DNA from: CAYLMG01 sp964464635
GTDB taxonomy: Bacteria; Planctomycetota; Phycisphaerae; Sedimentisphaerales; Anaerobacaceae
NCBI GenBank assembly: GCA_964464635.1
Contig: CAYXGT010000012.1
Location: forward strand, 1 to 44,289
Direction of reading: 5' to 3'
DNA length: 44,289 bases
Below, one piece after another: positions 8,101 to 14,475 of the stretch. Positions within the stretch are counted from its first letter, which is position 1. The number at the start of each line of letters is the position of its first letter. The position numbers were made by a program, and so were the translations under genes. The notes below the pieces were generated by a model. That model searched no databases, was not told where the DNA came from, and worked only from the letters and a program-made list of their open reading frames with translations.

Positions 8101-8895
8101 AATGTCCAACTTACCTTTTGTGTATGTTTTATCCAGGTGCGGTAGAATAAAAAAGTCGCGGATAGCCTGTCTCGGTTGTGCATAAAGAACCACATCACGA
8201 TAGATACCGCTGAGCCGCCAAAAGTCCTGATCCTCCAGATAACTGCCATCGCTCCAGCGATACACTTCGGCAGCCAATAAATTTGCCCCGGGTTTGACGT
8301 AGGTGGTAATATCGAATTCCGCCGGGGTCATGCTGCCCTGTGAATAGCCAACCTTTTGACCGTTGACCCACAGATAAAATGCGCTCTGGACGCCTTCGAA
8401 CTTCAGAAATACCTGCATTCCATCCCAGTCCTTCGGTACCTGGAATTCATACCGATAACTGCCCACCGGATTAGGCAGCTTTCTTTTGGTATAATCACCC
8501 CGCACCGGGTCCATGATGCGAGGGGGATTATTGTTGTTGAAAGGATAGGTGACATTCGTATAAATCGGCACACCATAACCCTCAACTTGCCAGTTTGACG
8601 GAACAGGAATGGTTTTCCAATCGCCGTCATCAAAATCCGTTCTGTAAAAATCTTTTGTTCTCTCGGCCGGGCTGGGGACCCAGTGGAATTTCCAGTCACC
8701 GTTGAGCAGTTGCATCCGGGAAGAAAGCTCAGGGGCCATTTTCACCGCATCAGCTTTTTCTTCGTACACCGCCATATGTGCGTGCGGCTTGACAGTATTG
8801 ATATGTAAAACATGTTGATTTTGCCAATCTTCTGCTGCTATTACACAAGTCACACCTAAAATTAATTGCATTAGAATAATGTTACCCTTAGTCAT
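5101..8895 (-). CDS. lacZ: Secreted GH2 beta-galactosidase with C-terminal discoidin-like domain
   Basis: A family GH2 enzyme of 1264 aa, hydrolysing terminal beta-galactosides or related glycosides. ATG 8895 is preferred over GTG 8904 because AAGGTGG lies just upstream of it. Domains in order: signal peptide (1-21); jelly-roll sugar-binding domain (about 30-240); Ig-like domain (about 245-350); TIM barrel (about 355-630), with the acid/base Glu in WSMGNEAGGG (about 478) and the nucleophile in HCEYSHSMGN (about 539); beta-sandwich; galactosidase small-chain region (about 770-1040). The last 140 residues have the pattern of an F5/8 type C (discoidin-like) carbohydrate-binding domain (HFIQVDMKKTMKLKGFTYLP, YFKLVSL). 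The E. coli enzyme is near 1020 aa without signal peptide or discoidin tail, so export to act on extracellular polysaccharide is likely. Exact substrate unknown. Confidence 0.93.
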   Translation of the reverse strand: MTKGNIILMQLILGVTCVIAAEDWQNQHVLHINTVKPHAHMAVYEEKADAVKMAPELSSRMQLLNGDWKFHWVPSPAERTKDFYRTDFDDGDWKTIPVPSNWQVEGYGVPIYTNVTYPFNNNNPPRIMDPVRGDYTKRKLPNPVGSYRYEFQVPKDWDGMQVFLKFEGVQSAFYLWVNGQKVGYSQGSMTPAEFDITTYVKPGANLLAAEVYRWSDGSYLEDQDFWRLSGIYRDVVLYAQPRQAIRDFFILPHLDKTYTKGKLDISVSVNNASSNDEKVEIEATLFDANQKKVKTVSGTASVKLDSTKSLSLELDAGTVNTWSAETPYFYTLVITSSAGESTSCKVGFRTIEIADQQVLVNGHPVEFLGVNRHEIDPDRGRVMTEETMVKDILIMKRNNINVVRTCHYPDTPRWYELCDQYGIYVMDEANVESHGMGFGNRSLSRDPDWRAAQIDRGVRMVHRDKNHPCIIFWSMGNEAGGGDNFKYQREAMLAIDSSRPVHYQGNSRFGDINSGMYWDLQGLRNYARGNPEKPFFHCEYSHSMGNALGNLKEYVELYRSEKSLIGGCIWDFVDQGLRAKYGNDGRTAVVAPFGGGVEAGDKYFFAYGGSFGDRPNDGNFCVNGVVTSDRRNTAKLHEVKYLYQSIWADVIDAAAGKILIRNEYDFINLDQFTCDWELTAEGKVIQSGRLKTGSIPAATSKEVTIPFKPVTPQPGVEYFVNLSWKLAQDTLYAEKGFEQAYYQFQLPITTPKEWMAKSAAPKVETLADGIRVSAGPTEVVFSKTTGSIAGLKLNGKAIITDAAGGPVCSIYRTPGDNDRFGWRGLDTFVPEVTDFDVQMINDVCVITTYCKYSSSGAGEYYVLSRWCVDGNGVIVSDNSIDLAEGPAVLPRVGFDMKIAPDLTKVEYYGRGPFENYVDRKAAANIGLYQTTVKQMYEFYQKPQFCGNRSDVRWAALSDESGKGVLFVASDRMDFGALEFTQQELASKKYPCDLIPDGKIVVSLNAGLTGLGGASCGPATLEQYRLKPGQYCFRYRIQPYDGAVDTSVRQRFYMTESPRFENTRADKLELLCDDPEVKLDVAYDTPNQFKPYDKSSAVTRGGRIFVRAYKDGFIPVLTMIYFTPQVDRSGWTVSTNSEESGDFGKNAIDGNRSTIWHTRWRQNVTEHPHFIQVDMKKTMKLKGFTYLPRQDNNSNGNIREYEFYISMDGEKWDKAASGLFGRGSGLHTVEFKSEVPARYFKLVSLSEIHGAKFTSASEINVLAAP

Positions 8896-8956
8896 AAATT
8901 CCACCTTTCTTTTTTGGATTTCGACTGTTAAGCAAATTTGTGTATTCTATTAATCA

Positions 8957-9158
8957 TTGCTGAATACCGGCTTGTCCCTGTTTTATGTACCAGTTGTTAT
9001 GAGAGTATATCACACATATTCTCCCTGTCTTGTGCAAGGCGGAGCGCAGCGGAGCCTTGCTCAAGACAACTCGCCGCAAATGCAGCCGGGGCCATATAAT
9101 CCAGGCTGTTGTGCGGCCGGTAATGATTATAACCCATACGCCAGCGATCTGCAATGAC
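8957..9158 (-). mobile_element. Relic of the 3' end of a second IS3-family element
   Basis: On the minus strand 9158-8997 reads VIADRWRMGYNHYRPHNSLD, then YMAPAAFAASC, to a TAA at 8997-8999. This is the tail of an IS3 orfB transposase (compare WRLEYNNHRPHSGLGYMTPAGFAASC in the intact element). Beyond the stop lies an end sequence around 8970-9010 containing ATGTACCAGTTGTTATGAGAGTAT, similar to the terminal repeats of the intact element. It is cut off exactly where the intact IS3 copy begins. Confidence 0.75.
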
Positions 9159-9241
9159 CTGACCCCCGAAAACTGTACCAGTTTTAATTAGAGAGTATCC
9201 GACAAAACGAGTATATTATTAATCAATGAAAGGGTACTCAA

Positions 9242-9520
9242 ATGAAACGGAAATTTCACAGGCCGGAGCAAATCGTAAAAATGCTTCGGGAAATCGACGC
9301 TAAAGTAAGTCAGGGAAGCAACGTCGGCAACGCATGCAGAGAAATGCAGATAAGCGATGCCACCTATTACAACTGGCGAAAGCAGTACGGCCAGATGAAG
9401 CTCGACCAGGTAAAACAGCTCAAGAGTTTGCAAAAGGAAAATGCCCGTCTCAAAAAGCTGGTTGCAGACCAGGCTCTTGATAAAGCCATTCTCAAAGAAG
9501 CGCTATCGGGAAACTACTGA
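9242..9520 (+). CDS. IS3-family transposase OrfA
   Basis: A 92 aa DNA-binding subunit. ATG 9242 follows GAAAGGG. It has the helix-turn-helix typical of IS3 OrfA (residues about 8-50, EQIVKMLREIDA...ISDATYYNWRKQYG) and then a leucine-zipper-like helix (LDQVKQLKSLQKENARLKKL) used for multimerisation. The stop at 9518-9520 lies inside the orfB frame, so the full transposase should be made by -1 frameshifting between 9484 and 9520; no canonical slippery heptamer was evident there. Confidence 0.92.
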   Translation: MKRKFHRPEQIVKMLREIDAKVSQGSNVGNACREMQISDATYYNWRKQYGQMKLDQVKQLKSLQKENARLKKLVADQALDKAILKEALSGNY

Positions 9521-10425
9521 GCCCGGCAGGGAAGCGCAGAGCAGTCAAACAGATAAAAGAACAAACAGAAGTTTCCGAACGTCGGGCGTGCAAGGTAATT
9601 GGTCAGTCAAGAATGACACAGCGTTATAAACCGAAACAGCCGGATAAGGACAAGGCTTTGGTGACACAGATAAAGACACTTGCGAGAAAACATAAACGTT
9701 ACGGCTATCGTATGATTACAGCCAAGCTGCGTCAGGACGGCCGGATTATCAATCACAAACACGTTCAGAGAATATGGCAAAAGGAGGCCTTGCAAGTGCC
9801 TTACAGACGAAAATTCAGGAAATCAAAGAGCAGCAGTGACAATAGCTGTTCAGTGAAAAAGGCCCAATATCCCAATCATGTATGGACATATGATTTTATG
9901 AGTGATCAGACGGAGGACGGCCGGAGCTTAAAGCTGTTGACGGTCCTGGATGAGTTTACACGTGAGTCACCGGCGATAGAGGTTGGCCGATCTATTAAGG
10001 CGAAGAATGTAATCAGTGTGCTGGAATATTTGTTTATGGTTCGCGGCGTTCCAAAGTATATCCGCAGTGATAACTGGCCGGAGTTTATAGCCGATGCTGT
10101 CAGGAAATGGCTGCGGCAAAAGCAGGTTGGGACGCTTTACATTGAGCCGGGAAGTCCCTGGGAGAACGGCTACATTGAGTCTTTTAACGGCAAGTTGCGT
10201 GATGAGATTTTAAATCGTGAGGTGTTTTATTCGGTGAAGGAGGCAACGGTTATTGTGGAGAGCTGGCGGCTGGAGTATAATAATCATCGTCCGCACAGCG
10301 GCTTGGGCTATATGACCCCTGCCGGATTTGCGGCGTCGTGTATTGCTTCCGCTTCGCCTGCGGCTCAGCTCCAGCAACACACGACAGGACGGGTGGATAA
10401 CTCTCTAATCAAGTGTGGTACATAA
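9484..10425 (+). CDS. IS3-family transposase OrfB (DDE integrase core)
   Basis: The frame is open from 9484. The typical OrfB start AIGKLLSPAGKRRAVKQIKE is read from 9502, well upstream of the first ATG (9613), which supports production as an OrfAB frameshift fusion. It has an HTH_21-like region (HKRYGYRMITAKL...) and an rve integrase core with the DDE triad: Asp in WTYDFMSD, Asp in RSDNWPEF, Glu in ENGYIESFNGKLRDE. The second motif is normally SDNGPEF; the Gly to Trp change next to the catalytic Asp is unusual and could reduce activity. The C-terminus NNHRPHSGLGYMTP is standard. Confidence 0.9.
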   Translation, partial: SHSQRSAIGKLLSPAGKRRAVKQIKEQTEVSERRACKVIGQSRMTQRYKPKQPDKDKALVTQIKTLARKHKRYGYRMITAKLRQDGRIINHKHVQRIWQKEALQVPYRRKFRKSKSSSDNSCSVKKAQYPNHVWTYDFMSDQTEDGRSLKLLTVLDEFTRESPAIEVGRSIKAKNVISVLEYLFMVRGVPKYIRSDNWPEFIADAVRKWLRQKQVGTLYIEPGSPWENGYIESFNGKLRDEILNREVFYSVKEATVIVESWRLEYNNHRPHSGLGYMTPAGFAASCIASASPAAQLQQHTTGRVDNSLIKCGT

Positions 10426-10436
10426 TACGGGGTCAG

Positions 10437-10556
10437 AACATGTTCGGCGGCAAGTGTAAACAAATTTGCAGCTTGTTTGTAATCCTTAGGAACACCTTGT
10501 CCTTTGGCGTACATCAAATCCAGATTAGTTTGCGCAACAGCATTACCGCTGCTGAA
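10437..10556 (-). pseudogene. Sel1-repeat gene fragment
   Basis: Read on the minus strand the 40 codons give GNAVAQTNLDLMYAKGQGVP followed by KDYKQAANLFTLAAEH, a nearly perfect Sel1 repeat. It has no start or stop of its own and is cut by the IS on one side. It lies downstream of, and in the same direction as, the large Sel1 protein, but the sequence is closer to the generic Sel1 consensus than to that gene's repeats, so it is a relic of another Sel1 gene. Confidence 0.7.
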
Positions 10557-10635
10557 ACTTGCTCAGCAAATAAAAGACCGTAAAAATGTTCAGAATTACC
10601 TTGACCAGGTTGAGCGTATTGCTAAATCCCAATAG
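10549..10635 (+). pseudogene. 3' fragment of an unknown plus-strand gene
   Basis: From 10549 the plus strand reads LLKLAQQIKDRKNVQNYLDQ and then VERIAKSQ before TAG at 10633-10635. It is a helical, charged peptide of the kind ending TPR-type proteins. The junction with the oppositely oriented Sel1 relic is at about 10548-10556, so this is another recombination scar. Too short to name. Confidence 0.4.
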
Positions 10636-10682
10636 ATTAAAAGCTGTTGATTCAAAAAACAGGTCTTGTGTGTATGATTTAC

Positions 10683-13600
10683 TTACCAGGTCTTACCCAT
10701 TCTTACGAGTTGTCTTTTAGCGCTCTCTTGGCCTGCCCTTGCCGCAGACTGGTACCAATAGACAGCTTTTTTAAGGTCTTTTTCAATGCCGACGCCGCTT
10801 TCGAAAAGCGCCCCAAGCTGATACATCGAGTCAGGGTCGCCTCCGCTGGCGGCCTTTATAAACCACAGCATTGCTTTACGAACGTCTTTTTCAATACCTA
10901 CTCCGGCGTGATATAATACTGCCAGATTATACATTGCTTTCAAATCTCCCGCTTGTGCCGCCTGCTGATAATACTCTGCAGCTTTTGCGTAATCCTGTTT
11001 GAAAATGTCACCGGTATAATACATTTGCGCCAGTTGATTCATTGCCCTGGCCATTCCGTGCTGTGCCGCCTTTTCATACCATTGGACAGCCTCGATGCCG
11101 TTTGCATCCACGCCGCTGCCTTCATGATACATTCTTCCTGCGTTATACATTGCTATCTTGTTTCCCGCCTGTGCAGAATTAACAAAGAATTCAAGGGCCT
11201 TGCTGTAATCTTTCTTCACGTATTCTCCCGCATAGTACATTAGGCCAAGCTCAAACATCGCGTTACTATTATTTGCATTAGCCGCTTTTTCGAACCATTC
11301 GATAGCTTTTTCAATATTCTTATCCGCTCCCGTTCCTTTAAGATAAGCCTCGCTGAGCTTATACATCGCATAGCCGTCTCCGACTTCTGCAGCTTTGAGA
11401 TATAACTGCTCGGCACTTAAAGGCTCTTCTCTCTGTTCGTTAATAGCTGCCGATTTTGCCGTTTCCTGCGGGCCGGCTTCCTTTTGAGTGTCCTTAGCCG
11501 CCTCTTCGGTCGATTCAAAAGATGAGGAGTGTCTGATATAGTTAAACTTTTTTTGTAAGGCTGCCTCGTACTGCTGCTCGTTTACCGAGTCCTGAATCCG
11601 CGTTAATACCTTTTGAGCTGATAAATTCTGTTCAGGCTGTTCTTTATGTTCAGCCGTTCTTTCGCTATCCGCGCGGGTAATATCATCGGCAGTTGGTGGA
11701 ATGTTCGCATCGAGTGCCGTTTCATCTTTACCCTGTATTGCCGAGGATGATGTAGCCATCCATCGTTTGATAAAATGTTTATCTTTCTTTTCATAATTTG
11801 TATACAAATAACCTGCCCCTATACCGCATATAACACCTACGACCAAAGTCAAAACAAAAGCTAATGCAGAAATCCTAAACCTTGAAACAGGACTTGCCTC
11901 AATTTCAGCTTTTTTCTTTTTCCTGTCTTTCTTCGATAACTTTTCTATTTCCGCGGTCAGTGCGCCAATCTTCCATTTTGCCTTGTCCAACTGTTTAGCG
12001 GATTTCTTTTGCTGCTGTTCGGCCTCCGCCTTGGCTTTCTCTAAAGCTTCCTGATATTCTTTGCTTTGCCGTAAGGTTTTTTCTTTTTCCCCGGTCAATA
12101 CCTTTATCTTATTATCCGTCTGCCTCAAAGCAACGGATACTTCTATAATCTTCCTTTCTGCCTGCTGAAATGCTTCAGTATGTTTTTCCTGTTCCGCGGC
12201 CATCTGCTTTTTAAGCTTCTCTATTGTATCTTCATAAGAAGCCTGTTTGGCCTCAACCTGCTGGTTGGCTTGTGTCTGGTTTTCAAGCTTTTGCTCAAGT
12301 TCATCTAATAGCGCGGCAAACTTATTTTTCTGCTCGGCCGCTTCTGCTTCGAGCTTTTCTATTTTTTTCTCACCAGCAGCTTTTTGCTGTTCAGCCTGCT
12401 TTCTGGCCTCCGTTTCGGTTGCCTGCTTTCTGGCCTCCGTTTCGGTTGCGTGCTTTCTTTCTGCCTCGTCCAATGCGGCAGTCAAACTAACCTCTTGCTC
12501 AGCTAACTTCTTTACAAGATTTTCTATTGTTTGCTCATAAGCAGCTTTCTTTTCATCAGTCTGTTCTCTTGCCTGCGTTTCAATTAAAATCCTGCTCTGT
12601 ATTTCAGCGACTTGTTCAACAATCTTTTCTTCGAGCTGTCTTAATTTTGCTTCATAGGCGGCACACTGCTTCTCTGCTTCGGTCATGGCTATTGTTTCAG
12701 CCTGGAGCTTTTGTTCTGCCTGCCTTAGCTGCGAGGTATGTTCCTGTTGCTCATGTTTCAAGGCTTCCCTAAGCTGTTCTAAAGCTTCTCCATTTTCTCT
12801 GTTGCGATTCAAAGCTTCCTGGTTTTCTTGTGTAATCGCCTCTATCTTTTGCTCAGCCTGAGCCAAAGCAACATCAAGTTCCCTTTTATGTTCCGCGATT
12901 TCCGCGTTGAGCTGCTTTATCGTTTCTCCATAATTGGCCCGCTGTTGCTCTACCTGGTTGGTAATCTGGCTCAATAATTCTGAATGTCCTTGTTTTTCTT
13001 TTTCAGCTTCAGCCTCTAACTCTTCGAGTGTATTTTTATAATGTTGAAGTTCGGCCTCTGCCTTATTTCTCGCGGAAACCTCAGAAACTGTTTTCTCTGC
13101 AGCTTTGGCCTTTAGTTCTTCGATTGTGTTTTTATAATGTTGAAGCTCGGCCTCTGCCTTATTTCTCGCTGAAACCTCAGAAGCTGTTTTCTCTGCAGCT
13201 TCGGCTTTTAGTTCTTCGAGTGTATTTTTATAATGTTGAAGTTCGGCCTCTATCTTATTTCTCGCGGAAACCTCAGAAGCAATTCTTTCAGCGGCTTCAT
13301 TCTTGATTTGCTCAACAATATCGCTGCTTTCCTGCCTGGCTTGTTCCGAATATTCATAAACAAAATATCTGACTTTTCCGCTTACTTCAAACGATTTGGG
13401 GCCGTTTATATTCGGATTCGATAATGACGCAATTGTTCCTGCGGATTCTTTAAGCTGTTTAATCTGCCTGGAATTTAATGATACGGATAAAGGTAATACT
13501 CTGATAAGAACCTTTGTATTATCTACGGCATCTTCTGCCTTATACGTGCACCCCGTACTGTCTTCGCTGAGTTGCTGCTCGATGATATATCGTCTGTTCA

Positions 13601-13736
13601 GCACCTGGTTTTGGCTGCTGCCGCCAAGTATCGGCATACCGCACAGACTGTTGTACCGCAGCATCGGCCTGCCACAATTTACACATACTTTGGCATCGTC
13701 ATCATTTTCGCATTTACATAAAGGACACGAAACCAC
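10683..13736 (-). CDS. Zinc ribbon / kinase-like / coiled-coil / membrane / Sel1-repeat protein
   Basis: A protein of 1017 aa starting at GTG 13736 after a weak AAGAGA site. Domains in order: zinc ribbon (residues 4-22, CPLC...CVNC); a segment like a protein-kinase N-lobe (about 48-130; YIIEQQLSEDSTGCTYKAED...VLIRVLP, then YFVYEYSE) with no glycine-rich loop, with Arg in place of the usual Lys, and no C-lobe; a very long coiled coil (about 135-620) with a repeated unit (SARNKAEAELQHYKNTLEEL); one membrane span (about 628-652); an acidic linker; and six Sel1 repeats (about 774-1015). The kinase catalytic loop is missing, so it is probably a degenerate kinase scaffold. Topology suggests the zinc ribbon and coiled coil in the cytoplasm and the Sel1 domain in the periplasm for partner binding. 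The coiled coil has internal DNA repeats at 13020-13270. Exact role unknown. Confidence 0.8.
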   Translation of the reverse strand: MVSCPLCKCENDDDAKVCVNCGRPMLRYNSLCGMPILGGSSQNQVLNRRYIIEQQLSEDSTGCTYKAEDAVDNTKVLIRVLPLSVSLNSRQIKQLKESAGTIASLSNPNINGPKSFEVSGKVRYFVYEYSEQARQESSDIVEQIKNEAAERIASEVSARNKIEAELQHYKNTLEELKAEAAEKTASEVSARNKAEAELQHYKNTIEELKAKAAEKTVSEVSARNKAEAELQHYKNTLEELEAEAEKEKQGHSELLSQITNQVEQQRANYGETIKQLNAEIAEHKRELDVALAQAEQKIEAITQENQEALNRNRENGEALEQLREALKHEQQEHTSQLRQAEQKLQAETIAMTEAEKQCAAYEAKLRQLEEKIVEQVAEIQSRILIETQAREQTDEKKAAYEQTIENLVKKLAEQEVSLTAALDEAERKHATETEARKQATETEARKQAEQQKAAGEKKIEKLEAEAAEQKNKFAALLDELEQKLENQTQANQQVEAKQASYEDTIEKLKKQMAAEQEKHTEAFQQAERKIIEVSVALRQTDNKIKVLTGEKEKTLRQSKEYQEALEKAKAEAEQQQKKSAKQLDKAKWKIGALTAEIEKLSKKDRKKKKAEIEASPVSRFRISALAFVLTLVVGVICGIGAGYLYTNYEKKDKHFIKRWMATSSSAIQGKDETALDANIPPTADDITRADSERTAEHKEQPEQNLSAQKVLTRIQDSVNEQQYEAALQKKFNYIRHSSSFESTEEAAKDTQKEAGPQETAKSAAINEQREEPLSAEQLYLKAAEVGDGYAMYKLSEAYLKGTGADKNIEKAIEWFEKAANANNSNAMFELGLMYYAGEYVKKDYSKALEFFVNSAQAGNKIAMYNAGRMYHEGSGVDANGIEAVQWYEKAAQHGMARAMNQLAQMYYTGDIFKQDYAKAAEYYQQAAQAGDLKAMYNLAVLYHAGVGIEKDVRKAMLWFIKAASGGDPDSMYQLGALFESGVGIEKDLKKAVYWYQSAARAGQESAKRQLVRMGKTW

Positions 13737-13741
13737 TGTTC

Positions 13742-14246
13742 AGTCTCTTTTTTTATATAATACTCGTTAAGAAAGTGCCACCTCCAGTGAGCTTTACGAA
13801 TCCTGCGTCCGGACAGGAATGAGTATATAAACATCGTGTTAATTCAATATTAGTATTATATTCGATTATTACGATAATGCAAAATTAATATTCGCAGCCC
13901 ATAGACAGCCGGCAGCTTCTCAGTCTCATTTTTGTCCTGTTTCGAAGGTAATTTCCTCTATCCTAACGACTGCCAAACTAATGCCTTTACTGCCTTCTCC
14001 GGCCATCACCAGACGATTCAATATTACTTATAAAATCTTGGGAAAAACTGGAAAAATTATTTGTTTCCCGTCAGCAGAAGTGGCACATGTTAAAGCCTTA
14101 AGTTATGGGAGACATCAAGTTATTTCCAGCACGCTGGAAATAAACCTGAAAAATCGATCTCGGCTCCCATAATCAGGGCATTGAGCCCGGAAAAAAGAGC
14201 TTCGATAAAATCAACAGGGATTGGGTATCCAAATAAGTTAAACAAA
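13742..14246. other. Intergenic region with a nested hairpin
   Basis: No convincing gene; the 63-codon frame at 13981-14172 has no ribosome-binding site and no protein-like features. The notable content is a nested inverted repeat at 14103-14172 and a smaller GGGC/GCCC hairpin at about 14176-14190 followed by an A-rich run. Confidence 0.5.
14103..14172. repeat. Nested inverted repeat (possible structured RNA or terminator)
   Basis: The outer arms TTATGGGAG (14103-14111) and CTCCCATAA (14164-14172) are perfectly complementary. Inside lies a second perfect hairpin with arms TTTCCAGC (14123-14130) and GCTGGAAA (14133-14140). No U-tract follows on either strand, so it is not a standard terminator. 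It could be a small structured RNA or a miniature mobile palindrome. Confidence 0.5.
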
Positions 14247-14320
14247 CGTCCCTGAGAGGATTCGAACCTCTAACCTTCGGCTCCGGAGGCCGACGCTCTG
14301 TCCAATTGGGCTACAGGGAC
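14247..14320 (-). tRNA. tRNA-Arg (anticodon CCG)
   Basis: The minus strand reads a complete 74-nt cloverleaf. The acceptor GTCCCTG pairs with CAGGGAC, with a G discriminator. The D arm has the TAGCCCAATTGGACAGAG box. The anticodon stem TCGGC/GCCGA encloses loop CTCCGGA with anticodon CCG (reads CGG, arginine). The T arm contains GGTTCGAATCC. CCA is not encoded. A TATGAT box about 20 bases upstream on the minus strand may be its -10. Confidence 0.95.
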
Positions 14321-14475
14321 AAAAAAGCCTTTTATCATATTACCCTCAAAAACCACCAAAGTAAACACCTAAGCCCTAAATGCAATCCTTTAACTCGGTT
14401 CACCTTTTTAAACGCACGAAAGCCGCATTTTTATGGTATAATACAATAGTTCGAACAATTAGAGGTAATAACTAT

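Larger units (their letters stand above)
9159..10436 (+). mobile_element. IS3-family insertion sequence (IS407-like), about 1278 bp
   Basis: It contains overlapping orfA and orfB in the usual -1 arrangement and is bounded by imperfect inverted repeats of about 42 bp. The left end 9159-9200 reads CTGACCCCCGAAAACTGTACC... and ends in TTAGAGAGTATCC. The right end 10395-10436, read inward, is CTGACCCCGTATTATGTACC... and ends in TTAGAGAGTTATCC. No flanking target duplication was found (TGAC on the left, AACA on the right), so one side has probably recombined since insertion. The IS407-group call rests on the SERRAC.V.GQSR and GYIESFNGKLRDE segments. Confidence 0.9.

Noticed and set aside
9155..10440. 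Target-site duplication of the IS3 element
   Set aside because: The four flanking bases (TGAC left, AACA right) differ, and shifting the ends by one or two bases does not help.
13020..13270. Repeats suggesting a CRISPR array or tandem repeat locus
   Set aside because: They are internal coding repeats of the coiled-coil protein (period about 108 bp), in frame, without spacers.
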